Assembly (NCBI GenBank): GCA_015662385.1 | Contig: DQUH01000030.1 | Coordinates: forward strand, 1-5,184 | Origin: Methanobacteriota archaeon | Lineage (GTDB): Archaea > Iainarchaeota > Iainarchaeia > JAADDC01 | Reading direction: 5' to 3' | Length of the DNA stretch: 5,184 nt | In this document: positions 1-3,158 of the stretch, piece after piece | Layout of the letters: each line of letters opens with the position of its first letter | Position numbering within the stretch: position 1 is the stretch's first letter | Notes under the pieces: model-generated | What the model was told of the DNA's origin: nothing | The model's input: the letters and a program-made list of their open reading frames with translations, nothing else | Database searches by the model: none | Made by a program: the position numbers and the translations under genes

Positions 1-1
1 C

Positions 2-247
2 GATACCAGTAAGTTCGTCATCATCAAGGACAGATCCGACCACACAGATGAAACAGATCCTGACAAGTACCTCGAGTCCGGCGAGCTCTACGTGATCGGG
101 TTCGTGCTGGGCAGCGAAACAATACTGAACGAGGGCGAAGACTGGAGGATCATACTGAGGACGCCGTACACCCAGGACCTCATAGTGACGGGCTATGCGC
201 CGGAAGTGATCCAGAGCGGCCAGATCGTTACGCTGAAGACGGCGTAA
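2..247 (+). CDS. 3' end of an unrecognised protein gene (5' part outside window)
   Basis: An open frame runs from the window edge to a TAA at 245-247 and gives the last 81 residues of a protein. The visible part is rich in acidic residues near its start (a DRSDHTDETDPDKY stretch). It continues with alternating hydrophobic and polar residues typical of beta strands (GELYVIGFVL, WRIILRTPY, DLIVTGYAP) and ends in QSGQIVTLKTA. There are no cysteines, membrane segments or catalytic motifs. Codon choice has the G/C-rich third positions of the core genes here, which supports a real gene. I do not recognise the family. A small beta-barrel or OB-like C-terminal domain is only a guess from the strand pattern. 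A T-rich terminator follows directly, so this is probably the last gene of its transcript. Confidence 0.7.
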   Translation, partial: DTSKFVIIKDRSDHTDETDPDKYLESGELYVIGFVLGSETILNEGEDWRIILRTPYTQDLIVTGYAPEVIQSGQIVTLKTA

Positions 248-257
248 CGGCTTCCCA

Positions 258-272
258 GACTTTTTCTTTTTC
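258..272 (+). terminator. T-rich archaeal terminator after the partial gene
   Basis: The sequence shows T5-C-T5 at 261-271, beginning 14 nt after the stop codon at 245-247. Archaeal RNA polymerase terminates at U-rich stretches without needing a hairpin, and this is the strongest such tract on the plus strand near the gene end. Confidence 0.6.
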
Positions 273-313
273 TCCGGGCTGTCTGGTTTTTAGAGGTTGC
301 CATACTCTATAGT

Positions 314-386
314 ACTGCGGTCCTGGCTGCGCCCGGGGAGGTATCCGTGAACCGGCGTCACGGGGACCGCGCACAAACTAATTTTT
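314..386 (+). ncRNA. candidate small structured RNA in a convergent intergenic region
   Basis: GCGGTCC (317-323) is perfectly complementary to GGACCGC (364-370). Directly abutting the 3' strand is a 6-bp hairpin, CCGTGA (345-350) / TCACGG (358-363), with a 7-nt loop. The two helices could stack coaxially, as in the acceptor/T-arm half of a tRNA. The loop is ACCGGCG, not a T-loop, and no D or anticodon arm fits the remaining 21 nt. A TATA-like TTTTTAGA (287-294) lies about 26 nt before the structure, and a T5 tract (382-386) follows it, giving a hypothetical transcript of about 70 nt. There are no C/D boxes, and the pocket geometry does not match an H/ACA guide. A terminator-related hairpin for the minus-strand eL41 mRNA is an alternative. 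Confidence 0.25.
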
Positions 387-398
387 GAACAGAAAAAT
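381..398. terminator. symmetric ATTTTT/AAAAAT bidirectional terminator
   Basis: ATTTTT (381-386) and AAAAAT (393-398) are perfect inverted repeats around a 6-nt centre. Read on either strand they give a T5 tract. On the minus strand this is about 26 nt downstream of the eL41 stop; on the plus strand it follows the structured element at 317-370. Placement between convergent units fits a two-way terminator. This is inferred from sequence only. Confidence 0.45.
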
Positions 399-423
399 AG
401 ATCAAAGCAAGCGAACAGAACCG

Positions 424-543
424 TTACCGCCGTGCACGCCTCCTCCTGCGCTTGAGGCGGCGCATCTTCTTCTTTCTCCACTTCCAGCGCTGCATTGCGT
501 GGGGCTTCTTGAACCGGGACGTGTCCTTCTTGCGTATACCCAA
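424..543 (-). CDS. rpl41e: Large-subunit-type ribosomal protein eL41 (L41e), 39 aa
   Basis: This is a tiny, extremely basic protein. It has an N-terminal extension (GIRKKDTSRFKKPHAM) followed by the eL41 core RWKWRKKKMRRLKRRRRRAR and ends at TAA (424-426). The core closely resembles eukaryotic eL41 (WRKKRMRRLKRKRRK) and archaeal eL41 proteins, which are of similar length (25-39 aa). In the ribosome eL41 is a single helix at the subunit interface that contacts small-subunit rRNA. I chose the TTG at 541-543 because GGAGGTG (549-555) lies 5 nt upstream. The internal ATG at 493-495 would give a 23-aa protein nearer the eukaryotic length but has no such site before it. More than half of the residues are Arg or Lys. 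It appears monocistronic, with its own promoter and terminator. It is easily missed because of its length and its TTG start. Confidence 0.85.
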   Translation of the reverse strand: MGIRKKDTSRFKKPHAMQRWKWRKKKMRRLKRRRRRARR

Positions 544-548
544 GCGAG

Positions 549-555
549 CACCTCC
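549..555 (-). promoter_or_regulatory. Shine-Dalgarno site deciding the eL41 TTG start
   Basis: GGAGGTG on the minus strand matches the anti-Shine-Dalgarno end of archaeal 16S rRNA and sits 5 nt before TTG (541-543). It is the reason for preferring the non-ATG start. Confidence 0.7.
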
Positions 556-574
556 AGAGCCGCGAGTGTTAAGG

Positions 575-603
575 TAAAATAAAAACCGGGGGAATTAATA
601 AAA
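575..603 (-). promoter_or_regulatory. TATA region for eL41
   Basis: Two A/T-rich boxes are candidates on the minus strand: TTTTATTAATT (593-603) and TTTTTATTTTA (575-585). The first would start transcription near 571 and leave a leader of about 28 nt that contains the Shine-Dalgarno site. The second would start transcription at the Shine-Dalgarno site itself, so the first is preferred. Neither has a clear purine-rich BRE. Confidence 0.4.
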
Positions 604-671
604 GGTGTGGGGGTGTTCCCGCTTCGTCCGGTTGAGCGCACGACTGTAAAACCACTCCGAAGCACAATGGC

Positions 672-683
672 AATAATTAATAT
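672..683 (+). promoter_or_regulatory. TATA box for the toxin-antitoxin operon
   Basis: AATAATTAATAT is centred about 27 nt before the antitoxin ATG at 705. That spacing predicts a leaderless transcript starting at or next to the start codon. No Shine-Dalgarno site precedes the ATG, which agrees. Confidence 0.55.
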
Positions 684-704
684 CAGATAAGGGCATATAA
701 CAAT

Positions 705-890
705 ATGAAAGAGATTACTGCCATCGTGAAAGGGGGCGTAATAATCCCCACAACGCCTGTTAAAGATCTTGAAGGTAAGAAAATACTGGTCAGAATCATA
801 AAACAGGAGAGCACCGATCCAGAAAAGATGTACGCCTACGTCCGCCTTCTGAAGGAGGGTGTTGACGCTGAGGAATACTTCGAGGTATGA
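705..890 (+). CDS. DUF104/AF2212-like antitoxin of a type II toxin-antitoxin pair, 61 aa
   Basis: The N-terminal half, MKEITAIVKGGVIIPTTPV followed by LEGKKILVRII, matches the DUF104 (AF2212-like) pattern of archaeal antitoxins: a short strand, a G-V-(I/F)-x-P turn, then the 'G-x-x-(L/V)-x-V-(R/K)-I' strand of a swapped-hairpin, AbrB-like DNA-binding fold. Residues from about 34 form an acidic, helical tail (TDPEKMYAYVRLLKEGVDAEEYFEV) of the kind that wraps and neutralises a partner toxin. The downstream MazF-like gene overlaps its 3' end by about 30 nt, the usual antitoxin-first arrangement. Such antitoxins normally autorepress their own operon. That is family knowledge; no operator palindrome is evident around 672-704. 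Base composition is A/T-richer than in flanking genes. VapB-like naming is an alternative, since DUF104 proteins pair with different toxin families. Confidence 0.7.
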   Translation: MKEITAIVKGGVIIPTTPVKDLEGKKILVRIIKQESTDPEKMYAYVRLLKEGVDAEEYFEV

Positions 891-1206
891 GCAGGGAGAC
901 GTCGTCGTTCTGGAACTCCCATTCACAGATCTTGTAGGTTCTAAACTCCGCCCGGTCGTCGTAATTAATAAGGAAGACCTAGGAAATGATTTGATCGTTC
1001 TGAAGGTCACCGGAACGCCGGGAAGATTCAGAATCAAGTTGACCCAGGAAGATCTCGTTGAAGGAAGACTAAAAAAGGAGAGCTACATCGACTGTTCATC
1101 CATTTTTACAGTTAACAAAGGCCTAATTGTTAAGAAGGTGGGAAAGCTGGGGAACGAGAAGGTTAAAGACGTGCTGATCACGATCGAAAGAATTATCGGA
1201 ATGTAA
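859..1206 (+). CDS. MazF/PemK-family mRNA interferase toxin, 115 aa
   Basis: The protein carries the MazF/PemK signature near its N-terminus: YEQGDVVVLELPFTD (about residues 10-24), then LRPVVVINKED (30-40) and DLIVLKVTGTPGR (44-56). In the family, R31 of the RPVVV motif and T51 of the LKVTG strand correspond to the catalytic Arg and Thr/Ser that cleave single-stranded RNA. The later SYIDCSSIFTVNKGLI segment matches the conserved 'D-x-(S/P)-x-(I/V)' strand. The start is GTG (859) or the adjacent TTG (862). AAGGAGG (852-858) is better spaced for the TTG, although still close. Either start lies inside the antitoxin gene, giving translational coupling. Hand-counted 60-nt blocks from 961 to 1140 are 37-43% G+C against about 62% in nearby core genes, suggesting transfer. 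The cleavage specificity cannot be read from the sequence. Confidence 0.8.
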   Translation: MLTLRNTSRYEQGDVVVLELPFTDLVGSKLRPVVVINKEDLGNDLIVLKVTGTPGRFRIKLTQEDLVEGRLKKESYIDCSSIFTVNKGLIVKKVGKLGNEKVKDVLITIERIIGM

Positions 1207-1266
1207 ATATGCAAAAACCTCGCCACGCTCGGCTGACCGCATAACCATCAAATAGAAACAGTGAAG

Positions 1267-1341
1267 TGCTCCGGCCGGGATTTGAACCCGGGTCTCGGGC
1301 TCGAAAGGCCCGAATGCTTGACCGGACTACACCACCGGAGC
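1267..1341 (-). tRNA. tRNA-Glu (anticodon UUC)
   Basis: The minus strand folds as a complete 75-nt cloverleaf. The acceptor stem is GCTCCGG/CCGGAGC with discriminator A. The D stem GTGT/GCAT has two G-U pairs and an 11-nt loop. The anticodon stem CGGGC/GCCCG carries loop CTTTCGA, with anticodon TTC at 1303-1305. The variable loop has 4 nt, and the T arm is CCGGG-TTCAAAT-CCCGG. The 3' CCA is not encoded (the next bases are CTT). No intron is present. It decodes GAA and possibly GAG. It lies directly downstream of the C/D box sRNA on the same strand but has its own TATA box. Its 3' end faces the toxin-antitoxin pair, the side where elements integrate at tRNA genes. Confidence 0.97.
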
Positions 1342-1364
1342 AGCAGTGTAGATATCTGCAGAAG

Positions 1365-1377
1365 AAATCTTTAAAGG
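1365..1377 (-). promoter_or_regulatory. TATA box for tRNA-Glu
   Basis: CCTTTAAAGATTT on the minus strand is centred about 30 nt upstream of the mature tRNA 5' end (1341). Transcription would start near 1346 and give a 5' leader of a few nucleotides for RNase P to remove. Confidence 0.6.
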
Positions 1378-1383
1378 CTGTAT

Positions 1384-1443
1384 CCGTCAGCACTGCTATC
1401 TTTCATCATCGTCGCCCTCAGCCGAAACCTCCGTCATCATTTA
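1384..1443 (-). ncRNA. C/D box sRNA (2'-O-methylation guide)
   Basis: All four boxes are present in order on the minus strand: C box ATGATGA (1434-1440), D' box CTGA (1418-1421), C' box ATGATGA (1403-1409) and D box CTGA (1387-1390). The C-to-D' guide CGGAGGTTTCGG and the C'-to-D guide AAGATAGCAGTG are each exactly 12 nt, the canonical archaeal spacing. The D'-to-C' spacer is GGGCGACG (8 nt). By family knowledge L7Ae, Nop5 and fibrillarin assemble on such RNAs and methylate the target nucleotide paired to the fifth base upstream of D or D'. That predicts targets containing CCGAAACCUCCG (A at position 5) and CACUGCUAUCUU (G at position 5). I could not assign these to a particular rRNA or tRNA. 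No long terminal stem is visible. The exact ends are estimated. Confidence 0.88.
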
Positions 1444-1449
1444 ATAATA
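1439..1449 (+). promoter_or_regulatory. TATA box for the membrane-protein gene
   Basis: ATTTAATAATA is centred about 28 nt before ATG 1472, the spacing of a leaderless archaeal promoter. It abuts the sRNA C box on the opposite strand. Confidence 0.5.
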
Positions 1450-1462
1450 CTTTCAAGCAAAG

Positions 1463-1473
1463 GGGTTATTAAT
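1463..1473 (-). promoter_or_regulatory. putative TATA box for the C/D box sRNA
   Basis: CATTAATAACC on the minus strand is centred about 25 nt upstream of the expected sRNA 5' end near 1443. It overlaps the ATG of the divergent membrane-protein gene at 1472. Confidence 0.4.
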
Positions 1474-1852
1474 GAAGGTCGGGGCAAAGGAGGCGGGGCT
1501 GCTCCTCCTGGGGACAGGCGTGTTCATAGTAGCGGTGGTGGTGGCACACTGGTATTTTTTCAACATCATCCCGAGGCTGGAATCGGTGTCGGCGACGCAC
1601 ACGTGGTGCAACGTGGAGGGCGGAAAGGCAGTGGTGAGGGTACAGGCAGGGGAGACCATAGAGAGGGTAAGGGTAGAGGTGGGCGGGAACGTCTGCGAGT
1701 ACCCGATAATGCGCGGGGGGACCAGCAACGTCTGCGTGGCGGACGTGAACGGGACGACGGTGTACAAGGTAAAGTACCTGTGGAGGGGCAAGGAGTATTC
1801 GGAGTCGGGCATATGCATGGCGGTGGGAGAGGTACGCCCCTTGGCGGACTGA
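1472..1852 (+). CDS. Small membrane-anchored protein with an outward domain, 126 aa, function unknown
   Basis: Residues 1-7 are short and basic (MKVGAKE). A single hydrophobic segment follows at about 8-33 (GLLLLGTGVFIVAVVVAHWYFF), reading as an uncleaved signal anchor. The remaining 90 or so residues are beta-rich, with strand-like stretches (KAVVRVQAGE, ERVRVEVGG, TTVYKVKYLW). By topology they should lie outside the membrane. Four cysteines, all in this domain (C46, C75, C88, C115), could form two disulfides, common in extracytoplasmic proteins of hyperthermophiles. One N-x-T site (NGT, 93-95) could be glycosylated. The alternating strands suggest an immunoglobulin-like or archaeal pilin-like beta-sandwich, but I recognise no family, and the N-terminus lacks a clear class III (pilin) cleavage site. 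No good Shine-Dalgarno site precedes ATG 1472. A short ORF begins in its stop codon. Confidence 0.75.
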   Translation: MKVGAKEAGLLLLGTGVFIVAVVVAHWYFFNIIPRLESVSATHTWCNVEGGKAVVRVQAGETIERVRVEVGGNVCEYPIMRGGTSNVCVADVNGTTVYKVKYLWRGKEYSESGICMAVGEVRPLAD

Positions 1853-1953
1853 TGCGCCAACGGCTGCGGGATGAGGACGTGAACCTCCGCCCGACGGAGA
1901 TGGGGAAGGTGAGCACTCTCCGACCGCAGCCCTTTTTCTACACGACCCCCTGA
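1852..1953 (+). CDS. Possible small protein, 33 aa, overlapping start/stop (TGATG)
   Basis: The ATG at 1852-1854 shares its A with the stop codon of the membrane-protein gene, a typical arrangement for translational coupling. The frame ends at TGA 1951-1953. By hand count over the 32 codons after ATG, G+C is about 66% at codon position 1, 47% at position 2 and 84% at position 3, the pattern of real genes in a G+C-rich genome. The peptide is soluble, charged at first (RQRLRDEDV) and ends in QPFFYTTP. I recognise no family. There is no strong Shine-Dalgarno site. The same DNA holds the inverted repeats at 1862-1931, so it may instead be untranslated. Confidence 0.3.
   Translation: MRQRLRDEDVNLRPTEMGKVSTLRPQPFFYTTP
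1862..1937 (+). other. Branched inverted-repeat structure followed by T5
   Basis: GGCTGCGG (1862-1869) pairs perfectly with CCGCAGCC (1924-1931). Inside, CGGAGA (1895-1900) pairs with TCTCCG (1917-1922), and GAGG (1873-1876) pairs with CCTC (1884-1887) around a 7-nt loop. Together they form a three-way junction. A T5 tract (1933-1937) follows one base after the closing helix, so in RNA form this resembles a terminator or a regulatory leader for the HD-domain gene starting at 1963. It has no C/D boxes and matches no riboswitch class I know. Chance pairing in G+C-rich DNA cannot be excluded. Confidence 0.3.
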
Positions 1954-1962
1954 TTTATAACC

Positions 1963-2676
1963 ATGCACAGGGTTGAAGACCTGGTACGTTTTGCAGAGGC
2001 GCACATTGAAGAACCCGATGTGAAAGATACGGTCCTGGAGCTCCTGCGGGACCCCACCATAACCTTCGCAGAGGTGGAACCGAGGATCTCGATTGAAGAG
2101 GCACCCGCCGCGCCGAGGGCGCACCACTCCTACCCCGGTGGCCTGATCGATCACACGCTGGGCGTTGCCATCCTGTCCAAACACCTTACAAGGGCTTTCT
2201 CTGAGCTCTACGGCTACCTCGTGAAGAAAGACTACGTCATAGCTGCTGCGCTCCTCCACGACCTTTTCAAGTACTACCAGTACGAGTACGACGAGGTGAC
2301 CGGGGGTTTCCGCCAGAGGGAGGACTGGTACCTGCAGCACGACTTCGCCCTCATAGCGGAGCTCTCCCACAGGAAGGCCCCCGAATACCTGATACGGGTG
2401 TGCGCCGAGGCCCACGGTTTCAACGTACTGGCGACGCCAGAGGGGCAGGTGGTGCACCTCGCCGACTCGACGGACGCGAAGTTCGCCTCGAGGGTGCAGG
2501 ACGTGGTGTACCGGGCGTGCATCGACCTGGAAAGGGAAACTGACGGGAAGGTGCTGGCGGTCAAGGCGTACTACAGTATCGTCAGGAAGTACTCCCTCTA
2601 CGAGCTCTCGCGCATCGCCCAGGAGAAAGGTACGAAGGAACTGCGGGCGTTCATAAGAAAAGAATTAGGCGTGTGA
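1963..2676 (+). CDS. HD-superfamily metal-dependent phosphohydrolase, 237 aa
   Basis: The HD-domain metal ligands can be followed: H54/H55 in the HHSYPGGLIDHT segment with H64, the HD doublet H99-D100 in AAALLHDLFK, further histidines H126, H136 and H151 (AEAHGF), and D168 in VVHLADSTD. The HHSYPGGLxxHT motif followed by ALLHDxxK is characteristic of the HD domain found in YhaM-like 3'-5' exoribonucleases and related archaeal HD proteins. Here there is no N-terminal OB/nucleic-acid-binding domain, only a helical lead-in of about 45 residues. Expected chemistry is phosphomonoester or phosphodiester hydrolysis with a bound metal; the substrate is unknown. ATG 1963 is kept because the helical N-terminus is intact. 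It has no Shine-Dalgarno site, and the T-rich 1933-1940 may serve as a weak TATA for a leaderless start. The gene converges on ssb with a 3-nt gap. Confidence 0.8.
   Translation: MHRVEDLVRFAEAHIEEPDVKDTVLELLRDPTITFAEVEPRISIEEAPAAPRAHHSYPGGLIDHTLGVAILSKHLTRAFSELYGYLVKKDYVIAAALLHDLFKYYQYEYDEVTGGFRQREDWYLQHDFALIAELSHRKAPEYLIRVCAEAHGFNVLATPEGQVVHLADSTDAKFASRVQDVVYRACIDLERETDGKVLAVKAYYSIVRKYSLYELSRIAQEKGTKELRAFIRKELGV
2653..2667 (-). terminator. T-rich terminator for ssb inside the HD gene
   Basis: On the minus strand, TAATTCTTTTCTTAT begins about 13 nt after the ssb stop codon and is the first U-rich tract met by the ssb transcript. It lies within the last codons of the convergent HD-domain gene, so the two mRNA 3' ends would overlap. 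Confidence 0.5.
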
Positions 2677-2692
2677 GGGCTAGCGGTAGCCC
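2677..2692. other. Perfect hairpin between convergent stop codons
   Basis: GGGCTA (2677-2682) and TAGCCC (2687-2692) form a 6-bp stem with a GCGG tetraloop. The stem contains the ssb stop codon and begins directly after the HD-gene stop. It could stabilise or mark the 3' end of either mRNA. No T tract follows it on the plus strand, so it is not a standard intrinsic terminator in that direction. Confidence 0.4.
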
Positions 2693-3084
2693 CTCCCGCC
2701 GAAGGAACGCCCCCTACCGGGGAAGTCGAAGCGCCGGGGCTGGGGGAACTCCTTTTCGGACACGTTGTTCTCGCCGTTGACCTCGAAATCGCCCTCCACC
2801 TTCGTGATCTTGCCGTAACGGCCCACGTTGAGGCGGAGGCGCCCGCGGACTACAGTAGTATAACCGTTCTCTATGCGGACGTAATCGCCGGGCTGAACCG
2901 CGTCGGCGTCCTCGTCCCAGAGGGAGAGGACCACTGTGCCGGTGGGGTCGCCCACGAGGTACTCCACGAGGCGGTGCGTCTTTCCGTCCTTCCGGGAAGT
3001 TACCTCCTTTTCATCAAAAACCTCTGAAACCTTAACGGTCACGTCCACGTTCCTCATGGACGGACCGAGCTTCGCAACTTCCAT
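2680..3084 (-). CDS. ssb: Single-stranded DNA-binding protein, Sulfolobus-type single OB fold, 134 aa
   Basis: Residues 1-98 or so form one OB fold that aligns by eye with Sulfolobus SSB: KLGPSMRNVDVTVKV at the start, LVGDPTGTVVLSLWDEDA (43-60), then GDYVRIENGYTTVVRGRLRLN (66-86) and GKITK. W56 and Y75, with F23, occupy positions expected for base-stacking aromatics. A flexible tail follows, ending in basic, Gly/Arg/Phe-rich repeats (PRRFDFPGRGRSFGGRGYR). It resembles the RGG-like tail of the crenarchaeal protein but lacks the acidic tip. The protein coats ssDNA in replication and repair, and in Sulfolobus SSB interacts functionally with reverse gyrase, which is encoded nearby. The start ATG 3084 has GAGGTG (3091-3096) 6 nt upstream. 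Longer in-frame extensions would cross the promoter. Confidence 0.92.
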   Translation of the reverse strand: MEVAKLGPSMRNVDVTVKVSEVFDEKEVTSRKDGKTHRLVEYLVGDPTGTVVLSLWDEDADAVQPGDYVRIENGYTTVVRGRLRLNVGRYGKITKVEGDFEVNGENNVSEKEFPQPRRFDFPGRGRSFGGRGYR

Positions 3085-3090
3085 TCCGTA

Positions 3091-3096
3091 CACCTC
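3091..3096 (-). promoter_or_regulatory. Shine-Dalgarno site deciding the ssb start
   Basis: GAGGTG on the minus strand lies 6 nt before ATG 3084 and selects it over upstream in-frame codons, which would lie above the predicted transcription start near 3106. Confidence 0.7.
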
Positions 3097-3127
3097 TTGT
3101 GCTGTGTTACGAAGGGGTGCCCTGTGT

Positions 3128-3136
3128 TTATAAAAG
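3128..3136. promoter_or_regulatory. Shared palindromic TATA box between ssb and the MBL-fold gene
   Basis: TTTATAAAA reads as a good TATA box on both strands. On the plus strand it is centred about 27 nt before GTG 3159, which predicts a leaderless mRNA for the MBL-fold/reverse gyrase operon. On the minus strand, initiation near 3106 gives ssb a leader of about 22 nt that includes its Shine-Dalgarno site. No clear BRE is seen on either side, and no second TATA box is apparent in 3097-3158. Confidence 0.6.
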
Positions 3137-3158
3137 GGGTAGTAACCCGTATTTTCCC

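Noticed and set aside
193..303. 36-codon minus-strand frame starting MATSKNQ
   Set aside because: It has a basic start but no Shine-Dalgarno site, overlaps the partial plus-strand gene antisense, and reads through its terminator. The basic residues come from the T-rich terminator on the other strand.
317..370. tRNA gene or tRNA relic
   Set aside because: The 7-bp acceptor-like stem and adjoining 7-nt-loop arm look tRNA-like. However, the loop lacks TTCRA, the other arms are missing, and the total is only 54 nt.
317..375. H/ACA guide RNA with ACA at 373-375
   Set aside because: There is no pocket on the 3' side because the two helices abut directly, and the upper stem and K-turn expected in archaeal H/ACA RNAs are missing.
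402..1037. Minus-strand open frame of 211 codons
   Set aside because: It runs through the eL41 gene in another frame and antisense to both toxin-antitoxin genes, and its product has no coherent domain.
1267..1290. Integration attachment site at the tRNA-Glu 3' end
   Set aside because: No second copy of the tRNA 3' sequence was seen elsewhere in the window and no integrase is present, so an att site cannot be claimed.
1862..1931. Second C/D box sRNA
   Set aside because: GGATGAG and CCGA only loosely resemble C and D boxes. The closing stem leaves no room for the kink-turn bulge, and guide spacings are irregular.
1951..1960. TATA-like TGATTTATAA as promoter of the HD gene
   Set aside because: It is only a few bases before ATG 1963, so transcription would start inside the gene, and no ATG or GTG follows until GTG 2020. 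That start would cut off the helical N-terminus.
1453..2457. Long minus-strand open frame of 334 codons
   Set aside because: It is antisense to the membrane-protein gene and the HD-domain gene. Both are better supported by motifs and promoter placement, and its product is low-complexity with no recognisable domain.
3099..3158. Longer N-terminus for the MBL-fold protein from an upstream start
   Set aside because: The added residues (LCYEGVPCVYKRG...) do not belong to the UPF0282 family and would be encoded across the TATA box at 3128-3136.
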